A stretch of DNA of 64,000 nucleotides from Theristus sp. LFF4_11 (Eukaryota; Nematoda; Chromadorea; Monhysterida; Xyalidae): positions 82,305 to 146,304 of the forward strand of contig JASANC010004600.1 of assembly GCA_030248135.1 (NCBI GenBank), in the 5' to 3' direction. A program made the translations under genes and the position numbers. The notes beneath the pieces were generated by a model, which had not been told where the DNA came from, did no database searches, and saw nothing but the letters and a program-made list of their open reading frames with translations. Below are positions 1-11,769 of the stretch, piece after piece. Numbering within the stretch: the stretch's first letter is position 1; each line of letters opens with the position of its first letter.

Positions 1-1772
1 GACCGCTTAGGTATGCATATACACGTCTGTGTGCGTCATTTCACGCAATTATATGCGTAAAGCATACCTATATGTACAGTATATGCCATATCAAATAGCA
101 TCCCACACACTATTCAAGGTTCTCTATAAGCCACAGTTGCTTTTTGAAGATATAATGGCGCTTCGATATAACGTCAGAGACGAAAAGGAGGGGTGCCCGT
201 GGCACATGATGCAAGTGACATATTACGAAAACAAACGTCACACGCTTAAGGTCGAATTTTAGCGATGTCGCCTCCCCCGCACCCGTGCGGCGCCCGAAAA
301 GATTCCAGTTAATCAATGTGTGTGAGTAGAGTCAGTTAGTGTTTCTTTTGTATGTTTGTGTCAAACTAAAGGTGCCTTTCGTATCCAAATAGTTCCCCAG
401 TGTATAGTTCCCCACATTTCAAATTATATGCTGTAGTTTAAAATTGCAAAAACAATGGGCTTCTTAATGATAAGCTTTTTGTTTTGCAGCTACCGTTGAT
501 TTGTTTTTCCCTTGTTACTGATGTTTTCATGACGTCCGTTGTTTTTTGGTTTGATTTGAGTGACGTTTTTCAGTAAAATGATAAATAAATAAATTAGTTG
601 TTTATCACCAGCATATTTGCAACGGAATCCAAATCCAAAATTCAAATTATGCCAAAAATCAAATTTTTGAGGAAAGCAGACGAAAATTTTTAAATTTTTT
701 AACGTTAAAAATTGGTTTTAAAAACGATTTTTCAAACCCCATAATCCTACACGTGCCTGACACGTTATGCGTACCGTATAAAAGATAACAGAACAGCAAA
801 TCGAATCAGACTTTTTGTGAACTGACAAAGAATAGGAACAGATATCGATAGAAACATGTGATAAGTAGATGCAGTAAGAAGTAGATGCAGTAGATAATTG
901 TCACAAGTAAGTACTTCATGACCATGTGCCACATCCACGTCAAAGTCCAGTGGCTTGCAATGTTTTCACTTTTGATGGCATCCATGATTTCCCTCATTGT
1001 TTGAAAGTAATTTCCTGTTTTTTGGTCAAAACACCATTGGGTTTATCGCGTTGCACCCCGTTACAACACTCTGTGTGACATTTTGACAAGTCACTGTGTT
1101 ACAAATCGCATTTTCAGCTCCCTTGCAGTTTTCTCATTTATTAATTCTCCTGTTTTTGACGTTAATTCAAATCGCATTGTGCACGTATCATATATGTACA
1201 ATGTACATGTACATACATGTAATAACCGTCATCATTCTCCAGCGAACCGGTGGGTAAATTTGACATGATATGGATTAAGCATGCGAAGTTCGTTCTTCTT
1301 GGCTTTAATATGATCAAAAGTGCGATAAAAAAGAACCAAGCGCGCGTTTATTGGCTATGACCATTTCTTGCAGCCAATCATCGTGCTTCCGTTGCTTATG
1401 TGTTTGAGGTTTTCTGGTGCACTGTGTTGACATTTGGCGATTATTGTAATCATCTTAGCTGAGCAGCTTTCCACTCAAACTCGAACTTATTTGTTATTTT
1501 TATGTGTTTCTGTTTTTAGACGTGCCCTTTTCAGCGAAATCAGAGAAGGCAAACACGACAGTCTGCATATACTCGATTGTTTTTTTCACATGTGCACAGC
1601 AGAGCGCATGTTGCTGTGTGTTTGTCATACTGTATACGCAACAGTAGCAAACATTTTTCGGCGTTGCTGATTGGCTGTGCAATGTGCAATCAGCTGAGAG
1701 TTCTGGATCTGAATTGAGAATAAATTGAATTAGGACCTTTTCACCGAAATCCTTTCCCCGGACACACTAATC
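1..1772. other. No gene recognised
   Basis: AT-rich sequence with short ATG/TGTACATG simple-sequence patches near 1195-1225. Open frames are short, show no domain and have no phase-matched splice partners. A stretch on the minus strand near 890-990 ends at a possible donor and could be an exon, but nothing confirms it. Confidence 0.5.
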
Positions 1773-2164
1773 TACCGTATTACCTCCAATAAACCCTCAT
1801 GGGGGATTAATACGTCAGCGATTTTTAGAGGTGGGGGTTTATTGGTGGGGGGGGGATTTTTGGTAGGGGGGGTTATTTACAAACCAATTCTAGGGTGGGG
1901 GTTTGTTGAAAAATGGCAAAAATACCTTGCATGGCAGGCAAGAAAGTCGCAGAAACAATTTACAATTTTTTTTTGTAATGAAATTACCATTAACTCATCC
2001 CTTTGGGGTTTTTTGGTAGCACAATTTCACCAATGTCACTGCATTCAGCCACTGAATTCGCTGGGTATGTGTTTCAAACAGGTTTCCAATTACGCCCCAT
2101 GGGGGTTTATTGGTGGGGGGGGGGGATTAATGGCGGGGGGGGGTTTAATAGGGGTAATACGGTA
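1773..2164. mobile_element. Small TIR element with G-rich interior
   Basis: The ends are exact inverted copies: TACCGTATTACC at 1773-1784 and GGTAATACGGTA at 2153-2164. The outer TA may be a target duplication. The interior has long G runs and a repeated GGGGGTTTATTGGTGGGG motif near both ends, and no credible coding frame. This is a non-autonomous, MITE-like DNA element of unknown superfamily. Confidence 0.6.
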
Positions 2165-2237
2165 TGTTTCTTTTTGTCGTTAAGTGAAATCCATGTATAG
2201 ATTTCTGAAACAATTAACTTATAATCACTACACTCTA

Positions 2238-3199
2238 CAGGGTGAGCCAAAAAAAAGGTTCCAATTCTAAAATGCTCTCACTGGCTTGTGCTGAGTTGTT
2301 TCGAGCTGAAAATTGAAACACTATTAGAAAACATTTGGAGCTTTTTCTGACCAAATTTTTGTCATGGTATGTTGCCCCTAACACTCACTAGAGCAAAATA
2401 TCCGGAAAATATGAAAAATCGACAAATGCTGTAAAATGCAGAGGGACGATTTAACTGTGACAAAGATCAAAAGAATGAACGTTGGTGACAGCCCGAATGT
2501 TCACAACACAAAAAAAGATGAAAAAAGCAATATGAGTTTAAAGCAGCTTAGAAATGCCGAATGCTGAGTTGCATTTGAACAGTTTTTGATCACTCCAATG
2601 TTTCACTTCAAGTCTGAGTGTGCGTGTGCGGTTCTGCTCAGAACAGATGCGAATTTATCTTTTCAAATCCAAATTGTTTTTTTTCCTTTTTTAATACACA
2701 AAATTTGCCACTCTGATATGTTTACCATAGCAGACTGGTTGTTTTTCTGCAGTGAGAGATGCACTTCCATTTTCAGTCTTTGCTGCATCATGGTTAAGTG
2801 GACGGCAGAGCAGCGAGTCTGGTCTGCCAATTGGTGGGAACATGCGAATAAATTGCAATTTTTTGAAAATTACACTGTAAAAATGAACTTACGTGTAAGC
2901 CAAAAAAATTTTTGATCACAAAAAACTCCCAAAGTGTTCTAACAAGTGTTCCAAATTTTAAAACACGAGGTCCCTTTGTTACAGCTAAATCAACCCTCTG
3001 CATTTCACAACATTTGTCGATTTTTCATGTTTTCCAGATATTCTTCTGTAGTGAGTGATAGAGGCAACATACCATAACAAAAATTTGGTCAAAAAAAACT
3101 CCAAATGTTTTCTAATAGTGTTCCAATTTTCAGCTCGAAACACCTTAGCACAAACCAGTGAGAGCATTTTAGAATTGGAACCTTTTTTGGCTCACTCTG
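2238..3199. mobile_element. Mariner-type element, internally deleted
   Basis: Terminal inverted repeats of about 210 bp (2238-2450 and 2995-3199) begin CAGGGTGAGCC and end GGCTCACTCTG, with TA at 2236-2237 and 3200-3201, the classic Tc1/mariner target. The middle keeps a transposase N-terminal fragment (near 2790-2870, + strand) reading MVKWTAEQRVW, like the helix-turn-helix start of IS630/mariner transposases. The DDE domain is missing, so the copy is non-autonomous. Confidence 0.8.
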
Positions 3200-3201
3200 T
3201 A

Positions 3202-6200
3202 TGTTGGCAAACTTTTTCAAGGCCAACACAGTGTTGACGAGCAAAAAAAAAAACAAATTGAAAAATACATAGACAATAACTTTCGCTGTAATTTTTAAAA
3301 ATGTCACGTTTTTTGGCATTTTTTTCATAAGTCTTTTTTCGCAGAGCCCAGATGAGAACCAATGGTGGGACAAATTATTAGATTCAAACTCGAAAGGGCA
3401 AAATCGCGAATACAATAATTCTTATTTTTAGCACTGCTTTTGAGTTAGCTTTCAGATTATTTATTCACACAAGTAATGATCGTACATGGCCACGGCACTC
3501 ATCGAGGCATTTGTAGCTCCAATTTCTTGACAAGTGTAAAGTACGTCAATTGCATGTCAAACAGCAACCTGTGCCTATTTATTTGACATTATAACAAAAA
3601 TCCACCGAAACTGTTTCGTGATGTAAAAACTTTGGCTTAAGTAACCGAATAGAAACGTTCAATGGTTTGGGGTGGCTGGCTTATCGTTCATAGCCTCCCT
3701 CTCAGGACCTGAGACTCAGGTTTTGACGCTGCCTGTTGCTGCGTCAAAACAGTGATGTCACCCTCGTGGCTGCGTTAGACTTGTTGTCTGTGCGTTCGAG
3801 GGATAGGCACTAATGACAGAGAAAACTCGATGGGCGCCCTATTCGACGGTGTTCTGTCTGTACGCTTTTCTGGGTTAGCCCTGGCTAAAAAATCGCCTAA
3901 AATCACTGTTCGATTGTTCGATGTTATCGTTTGTTAACATTCACATTCCTGACCAGAAACTTGCTATCTTTTTCTCCTTTGAAAAATTTTTCTCGTCGTA
4001 ATGCCAAGTAATACTCATGGATTTTACTACTTATACTACGTCACATCCACTAAACACCCTCACCCCCCCCCAAAGCAACAGTGTTTTATCATACAAATGG
4101 CGGACATAATTTAATTTCACATTTAGTATAACGTTCAGTGTCACACACAGTGTCACACGTGGGTTACTCATTCATGGGAAAGGTCAGTCTGGGACAACAC
4201 AGCAGCATGTGATTTAGGGGTAACCGCCGCATGGCACATGGGTTTCGAGACAAAAAAAGCGTGGGCTGAAAACATGGGTTCATCAAGCGAAGTAAACAAG
4301 ATGAACCAAAATCGGTGCCAATTTTTTTCTGCCGGAACCAAACCTATTACAAAAACATTTTGCCCAAACCTCATAGGCGTATTACTTGCTATTTTTTATT
4401 CAATGAACTGGTGATGGTGATGGTGACACGAAAGTTCATTTTCATTTTGTTACGCGAGCGCTGTGCATACAATATAATGTCAGTTTTTGTTTTTTCAGTT
4501 CCCAGGCGAAACACATGTTTGTTCCTACTTTCGTAGATCGAGGAGTTTATCCCATAATGTACTTTTAAAAATTTCCTTGTCATTTCTTTACGTTGCCACG
4601 AAGTACTGAAATAACGCCAAGAAACTTAATGCTGTTATGCTGTTATTGTTTTCTGCTTTTCTACAACATACAATATTGTTTCTTCATCCAGGGCTACAGT
4701 ACAGTCTTCTTAAGAATAACATGGAGTTCCTTGTCCGAAAGTTTTTAGAGCTTCTAATCCTGCAGCTTCACAGGTCCAGTCAATAAAGCTTTTTTAATTA
4801 TTGTCAAAAGTCAATCATTTGTTTCTGATTACATGAATGGAATAAACGTACATTGAATGATGTTGTTAAATACAAAATTATTCTATTGTACATACAGGGT
4901 GGACCGAAAAAAGTGCCCCACTAAAATGGCTCTCATTCGTAATGATTTCCAAACGATATTGAGCTGAAATTTGGATCACACCGATTTTATGACTTCTTTT
5001 TATGTATTGACATTTTAGCGGAAAACATTTATAAATCGCTGCAGTTCGACAAAATACAAAAAGGTTGAAATTCTTAATGCGTCCGAACGCTGCACCCTGG
5101 ATAAACATTGTTCAAAGTTGTTTTGTCACGAATCCAAATGCTCTGCTCCTCTTTTTTCATCACCAAGAGTCCGATTTTCAATCTTTATAGTCACCACGGA
5201 TGTTTACAATTTAGTTTGCTCAATGCGGTTGTCCTTCGTGAATGTGTCAAAACGGTCAGATCACTGCTGTTCATCGCAGCTTTCCCGTAACACCACGACA
5301 TGGAGTGAACCATACATATTGGTCCTAGTCTTTGATATTTATAAAAGTGGTGTATTTAGTTATCAACTGCTGCAAATGTTGTTAAACTATAGTTGTCACA
5401 ATAATGCAATTATACAAGGTAAATATAGTAGATACACTTCACGCTTAATTCACTGTATTAACTTTAATTTTCACGATTTGTCTAATCTATTGACGTCATT
5501 CGAAGCCCAGTGTCACGAGTACAAAGTAACCGCATGTAACATAATATACATACATGTAACATGTAACATGCACATACATGTATAGCACACGAACAAACTG
5601 CCGACGATATGATTTGCATTCAAAGCAAGGCCTCAAGCTAAAAATAATTTATCATATGACCTCTAGGGGACTCTGGTAAATGAACTAATTAGAATTTGAG
5701 AGCTCCATGTCAACGAAACCCTATAAACACTATTATAGATACAAAATATCACGCGGTCGCGCTGATCAACATCGTTGGTGCAGTGGTGGAGCTTCAGACA
5801 GGTAGTGTTGCACCGAGAAAACATTTTCATAATGCATAGGTGTTGTTCCGAAATAAAGCCAAATCTGCACAATCAGCAGATGATAGGGCACTTGATGTAA
5901 TCGGCAAATTGAAGTGCGTATAAAAAACACATGTGCAGTACATATACATGTACATCGCGTGCACGCTTAAGATTGCCATTTTGATGGTTCAAAACAAACT
6001 TCTAATAAGGAAGTTATCGTAAAATTGGCAAGATATAATGACTCACGTAAAGAAAATCATCAATCATTTGTGGTTCTTTGCTTTTCACACAGATAAATAT
6101 GTTTCATTGCATCATGTTTCCTTTCAGTTAATCAGGTTAGAAAGGCTGAGAATTGCAGACAGCCGCTTTTATTCATTTGTCTTTAGTGAGTTATGCATTC

Positions 6201-6292
6201 AGTACTGGGCCCACATTGCATCATAACTGTTAACAAACGAACGGCAAATTATATATGAATTCAAGGTATAACATTAATTATATCATAATATA
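3202..6292. other. Intergenic sequence with a lone mariner end
   Basis: No gene is supported. A mariner-type end, CAGGGTGGACCG after TA, lies at 4895 and resembles the ends of neighbouring elements, with a weak counterpart CACCCTGGA near 5091. There are no matching long inverted repeats, so it is a fragment. Remaining frames are short and unsupported. Confidence 0.45.
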
Positions 6293-7428
6293 CAGGGTGT
6301 CCCAAAAAAAACATAACAAAAGTAAATGGCTCGTGCGGCTGACTGGTTGCACGTGAAGCCGTGAAATTTGAAACACTTTTAGAAAAAAGGAACACATTTT
6401 GTGTGTCCAAATTTTATCCCGAAATTCCATTTTTTCAATAATATTTTAGCAGAAATGCGTAAAAACTCAAAAATCACCTAACTTCAGCATTTTGACTCAG
6501 GATAATCATCGTTGTCGTCATCGAGATTCACATATGACAGTGGCGCAAGTTCATCTTTAGCTTCGTCTTCACTGATCTTATCAGATTTTCCCTCTCGACC
6601 CTTTAGTTTCACTTTTTCAGCAGCCCAATGTCTTTTTCATTGTTCTCAATGATTGCCGATATTCGATGTTCGAAATTGATGAGCAATTCTGGTGCAGCGC
6701 CCGATCATCGTTGATTTTTTGCACACCACTGCGAATTTTGGTTTTAAAATTGTCGAAAATGTTGGGCGCCGAACGGTACACAATTTCCTTCAGGTGCCCC
6801 AAACCCATAAGTCAAGAGGAAAATTGAAACAAGTGCGCGAGTGGCTGTCGGCGTCGTTCGGTGACCGCTGGATCGGCCGCATGGGCAGAATTGATTGGCC
6901 CGAGAGGAGTCCGGACATGAAGCCCTTGACTTCTGCGTTTGGGGGCATCTGACGGATAATGCGGGACATTTTCGGCGCCCACCACTGCAGCGGTGTGAGA
7001 AAAAATCATCGATGATCGGGCGCTGCACCAGAAAGTGATCATCAGTTTCAAACATCGAATGTCGTCGTTCATTGAGAACAATGGAAAACACATTGAGCAG
7101 CCGAGAAACATGAAACTGAACGACTGTGAGCATGAACATGATGACATCAGTAAAGTTGAAGCTGATGATGAGCTTGTGCCACTGCCAGATGAGATTCTCG
7201 ATGACGACAATGATGTTTATCTTGAGTCAAAAAACTGAATTTAGGTGATTTTTGAGCGTTTACGTATTTCTGCTGAAATGTTATTGAAAAAGTGGAATTT
7301 CGGGATAAAATTTGGACACACAAAATGTGTTCCTTTTTTCTAAAAGTGTTTCAAATTTCACGGCTTCACGTGCAACCAGTCGGCCGCACGAGCCATTTAC
7401 TTTTGTTATGTTTTTTTGGGACACCCTG
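6293..7428. mobile_element. Foldback mariner-type element, copy 1
   Basis: Ends are CAGGGTGTCCC and GGGACACCCTG inside TA at 6291-6292 and 7429-7430. The arms are inverted copies several hundred bases long. Both strands carry pieces of one DDE transposase: the plus strand has WIGRMGRIDWPERSPDMKPL (near 6870-6930, with the SPD catalytic-region motif); the minus strand has the segment that should follow it, GHLKEIVYRSAPNIFD (near 6745-6805). Most of each protein is missing. This is an inverted-duplication derivative of a mariner-like element, 93% or more alike by eye to the copy at 10409 over the arms. Confidence 0.85.
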
Positions 7429-7430
7429 TA

Positions 7431-8261
7431 CATTGAATAGACATATACATAATACGCGAGTATGACACAATATATGCCTTAGTGCACAATGTCATTCAAG
7501 CTCTGCCGAATCGCTGTAATTTACAGTTAAGTTAACACTAACAAATTTCAAGTGAACGAAATCATGACATTGATGTCTCATAGTATAATTTTATGCAACA
7601 TTCAAAGCAATAGTGCCTTTGTTTTTAACAAGCTGCGTTAATTAACGCCCGGGGACATGGTCAGGTGCAGGCTTATGCATCTTGACAATATAGCTGTTTG
7701 GCTTTTGAGCATACAAACGTTTTACAGGTATAACGCTTATTGTACCCTTCGGGTTGAATTGTAATTTGTCTGTCTGTCTACGTTGTAATAGCGACGTGGA
7801 AAATTTTATTCCCCGTCAAAGCGGACAAATTAAAAATTTAATCAATTTTTTTAATTGATTTTTAATTTTAATTTTAATTTTAACTTAATTGACAATAGAC
7901 AACGGATAGTGTCTATCCGCTGCATTGTTTGGCTTTGGTTGTTTAGCATGTTTAGTTTGGCTATTCGTTAGCATGCATCTAATTAGTCTTTCACTTCATT
8001 CATTACAATTATTAGTTCTTCAGCGGGGTTAAAGAACGTCCACCAGGCACACTCTCAATGATCTTTAACCTGACCCTCAGTTTCTGACGTCATCCGAGCA
8101 TACAGTTGATGGAGACGTGCATTGTCGCAAGTTTGTGAAGCCTCTCTGACAAACAGCAAAAATGCATGTACACACTTGTTAGCAAGTTCGGCTTTTGTAT
8201 TTCAGAGAATAAAAAGACGTTAGCAAAGACTGACATAATTACATTGTCGATCAAAAACAAT
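7431..8261. other. Intergenic, AT-rich
   Basis: Contains an AT-rich palindromic patch of repeated TTTTAATTTTAATT near 7825-7900. No coding evidence. The end of the stretch could hold the 5' UTR or promoter of the gene starting at 8262. Confidence 0.4.
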
Positions 8262-9588
8262 ATGCCCACCACTGGCAACCGAACGATGACTGTGATTCGT
8301 GCAACCATTATTGTCGTGCTGGCACATTGTTTACCGCTGCTCTCGCTTGCACTGCTCTGCCACGACAACACCGGTGGATTTGACCAGCCGGTATTATTTA
8401 TTGTTTAGTTCTGCGACTCAATGCGGATTTTCAATTTTGTAGACGCCCAAAGGAAACGTTCAAGTTCCAATCTTTATGTGGCAATTGAAAATAGCCTAAA
8501 TGACCCGGTCCCATATTCAGGGGAGTCGGATCACCATACCAATTTTGAATTCTCGCGCCATGTATGAAACTGCGTACCTGTCTGTGCGCGCATTGAATCT
8601 CGGGATCAAAATGAAAGATAAATATATCTAGATACATAGAATAATGTTGATCTTCGTTTCAGTGTGGAAACTGTAAAGACACCCTTTCTCCAACCTTCCA
8701 GGAGACCTCTACAAAACGACCAAAGTTGAACAATTGCACCTATTGTGATTACTGCGTGCTTAGCGTCGATCCGACCACACCAAACCAAGATTCCGCTGTT
8801 TTTGGCACCGGACCCAGTTTGTTTGATTTGACTACAGTCGAACTCTAAATTATAGGCAATCAGCTGATTTGTTGGTTCAATCATGACAGTCTCCTTGCAC
8901 AGAAAGCATGCATCACGTGATCACCAATCAATCAGCGGAACGTCTATAATTTAAGTTCCACTGTACGTTTGCTTAATCGCACTTTTTTCGACGCATAAGT
9001 GAGCCTCGAAAGCGAACCTTTTTGTAATTGTGACTACTATTGAACAATTGTGCACGAAAACTATAAGAAATATCTGATAGGTAGGTACGTACGCTTAATA
9101 CAAAAAGCACAATATCTTGTCAAAATCAAGCTTTACAACAAACAATTCATACAAATTCACAATTTCAACTACTTTATTTCAGTAATCGAAGAAACACAAT
9201 ACTTTGAGCCGCTATTTGCTCAAAATGATGACTTGTTCCGGGTGTTGACTGTTTGCGTGCTAGAGGTGCGTCACTTTTTTCCAGTTCAATTTTGTTCAAT
9301 AAACCATCAGCAAATTAGTGTAGTAAATAACGCGATGAAATGACTTCATTCATTATTAACACATTCATCGCTCAAGTTTTACGTTACGTTTAATCCATTT
9401 ATACGTACCATCTTCTCCAATAGGCATATGCGATGCCCGGCAAGGAGAAGCAGTACGTTTTTCGATGTGTCTGCAAGGAGAACGGCTGCAATGGCGCGAA
9501 CGGTTTGACGGATTTCTTGAGTCGCACTAAACTGCGCGACCAGCTGCGACATCTCTTCTATTCGGTCGACGACTTGAAGCACAACTGA
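8262..9588 (+). CDS. Secreted Cys-rich protein, four exons
   Basis: Exons 8262-8390, 8663-8816, 9183-9265 and 9424-9588 join in phase (0, 1, 0) to give 176 aa ending at TGA. The N-terminus has a strong hydrophobic signal peptide (VIRATIIVVLAHCLPLLSLA), so export is likely; ATG at 8286, or an in-frame upstream ATG at 8166, could be used instead. About eleven cysteines follow, including CGNC and CTYCDYC in exon 2, and the chain closes with RCVCKENGCNG. A closing C-x-C-x4-C-N is typical of three-finger/Ly6-like or nematode ET-type modules, but the fold is inferred only. Intron 1 holds a dispersed repeat and intron 2 a MITE. The joins are good; the family is unknown. Confidence 0.7.
8411..8632 (+). 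repeat. Dispersed repeat R, copy 1
   Basis: Lies in intron 1 of the secreted Cys-rich gene. It shares CAATTTTGAATTC, ATGAAACTG, ACCTGTCT and GCGCGCAT blocks with copies at 15862, 21690 and 51847. Unclassified; no coding capacity. Confidence 0.65.
8835..8963. mobile_element. Palindromic MITE-2, copy in intron 2
   Basis: Flanked by TA; the left end is CAGTCGAACTCTAAATTATA and the right end its near inverted copy. The centre carries CAATCAGCTGATT and GCATGCATCACGTGA. The same family is found at 30802, 35260 and 52904 and as halves near 10120 and 13283. Confidence 0.75.
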
Positions 9589-10408
9589 ACGCTGCTGATG
9601 TTTTTTCTTTGATTCGCTGAACCAACGTTTTGAAAGCGATATTGTTTCTGGCGGTGTGTAGCTGTCGTTGAGAAAATTACGGATTACCTGATCTTACATC
9701 AAACGGTCTGAACTGCATATGTTGTTCGGTTTTGTGACTCGCGCGTATGCTGAATCACCCAGTCTCATCATCAGCTCACAGATATATGTATTTCGTTAAC
9801 TCAATTGTCTATAAAAAGCAGTTTTCGTTGTGCTTCTGGTTGTCAGTGTTCTTTGACAAAAAAACGCAATTTGGCGAAATTATCGTCAGTTTTGGAATAT
9901 AAAACAGCGCTGGAGGTCCATTTTCTTTGGGTTAGTTTTCTTGTGTGAGCAACTCTAGGTACTGAATCGTGACGAGTTCGGCCGAATCGGCCGTGGGAAT
10001 TGGCGAAATCGGTCCAAAAACAAAAAAATGAGAAACTGGTGCAGTCCGGAGTAATTCAATGCGCTGATCACGGATTTGGGCTATTTTCTTATGTTACAAC
10101 TCTATCTCATACTGTTTGGTTTCCACAGAAAGCATGCACACCACAATCCCAACCAATCAGCTGATTTCCTATATTTTAGAGTTCGACTGTAGCAGAACAA
10201 ATGTTAGACATACGCGACACAAAATGAACGTCAAGGATTTTACACCACAAAGCTGAATTGTGATTAGGCAAAAGGACATTTACTCCTGTGCAAGCAATGT
10301 AAAATAAATTCATTTGAAACCATCAGATAGCTACTGTAGATTATTGCATGTGCAGCTCAGACGAAATCTAAAAATAAATATATCGGTGGTTGGAAAATAT
10401 TGCACGTA
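9589..10408. other. Intergenic with repeat fragments
   Basis: Holds one divergent copy (about 9905-10090) of the ~149-bp unit that is tandem at 54.1-55.0 kb, sharing GAGCAACTCTAG and CGTGACGA..CGGCCGT blocks, then half of a MITE-2 (10120-10195). The signal-peptide exon of the gene beginning at 11770 could lie here or under the element at 10409, but was not found. Confidence 0.6.
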
Positions 10409-11546
10409 CAGGGTGTCCCAAAAAAACATAACAAAAGTAAATGGCTCGTGCGGGCGACTGGTTGCACGTGAAGCCGTGAAATTTGAAACACTTTTAGAAA
10501 TAAGGAACACATTTTGTGTGTTCAAATTTTATCCCGAAATTCCACTTTTTCAATAATATTTCAGCAGAAATGCGTAAAAACTCAAAAATCACCTAACTTC
10601 AGCATTTTGACTCAGGATAATCATCGTTGTCGTCATCAAGATTCACATATGGCAGTGGCGCAAGTTCATCTTCAGCTTCGTCTTCATTTCATTGATATCA
10701 TCAGCTGTATCCTCTCGACCCTTTAGTATCACTTTTTTCAGCTGCTCAATGTCGTTTTCATTGTTCTCAATGATTACCGACATTCGGTGTTCGAAATTGA
10801 TGAGCACTTTCTGGTGCAGCGCCCGATCATCGTTGCTTTTTGCACACCACTGCGAATTTTGGTTTTCAAATTGTCGAAAATGTTGGGCGCCGAACGGTAC
10901 ACAATTTCCTTCAGGTGCCCCAACCCATAAGTCAAGAGGAAAATTAAAACAAGTGCGCGAGTGGCTGTCGGCGTCGTTCGGTGACCGCTGGATCGGCCGC
11001 ATGGGCAGAATTGAATGGCCCGAGAGGAGTCCGGATATGAAGCCTTTGACTTCTACGTTTGGGGGCATCTGACGGATAATGCGGGACATTTTCGGCGCCC
11101 ACCACTGCATCGGTGCGCAAAAAAATTATCGATGATCGGGCGCTGCACCAGAAAGTGATCAAACTTCAAACATTGCATGTCGGCGTTCATTCAAAAAAAT
11201 GGAAAACACATTGAGCAGCCTAGAAAAATAAAACTGAACGACTGTGAGCATGAGCATGATGACATCAGTGAAGTTGAAGCTGACGATGAGCTTGTGCCAC
11301 TGCCAGATGAGATTCTCGATGACGACAATGATGTTTATCTTGAGTAAAAAAACTGAATTTAGGTGATTTTTGAGTTTTGACGTTTTTCTGCTGAAATATT
11401 ATTGAAAAAATAAAATTTCGGGATAAAATTTGGACACACAAAATGTGTTCCTTATTTCTAAAAGTGTTTCAAATTTCACGGCTTCACGTGCAACCAGTCG
11501 GCCGCACGAGCCGTTTACTTTTGTTATGTTTTTTTGGGACACCCTG
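10409..11546. mobile_element. Foldback mariner-type element, copy 2
   Basis: Same ends (CAGGGTGTCCC / GGGACACCCTG), TA duplication (10407-10408, 11547-11548) and inverted-duplicated transposase pieces as the element at 6293. The minus strand keeps the transposase C-terminal stretch DDRALHQKVLINFEHRM near 10795-10845; the plus strand keeps the RWIGRMGRIEWPERSPD block. Two such similar copies within 5 kb point to recent mobilisation in trans. Confidence 0.85.
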
Positions 11547-11769
11547 TAAATAAATACATACAGTAAAAGTAATAATAAATTCAAATTACACTGGTTGACT
11601 AAAAAACATTGACGAGCATATCTGCAATTACGGGGGTGCCGGTTTAAACTTTTGAAAATTACTTCAGTCAGTCAGCATTTCATTTTCACAAGTCGCCGCC
11701 GTCTTATTCCTCTAACATCTGAATTGCATTCGTCGTTGGCGCACCATTGCATTTGCTGCTCCTGTTCAG

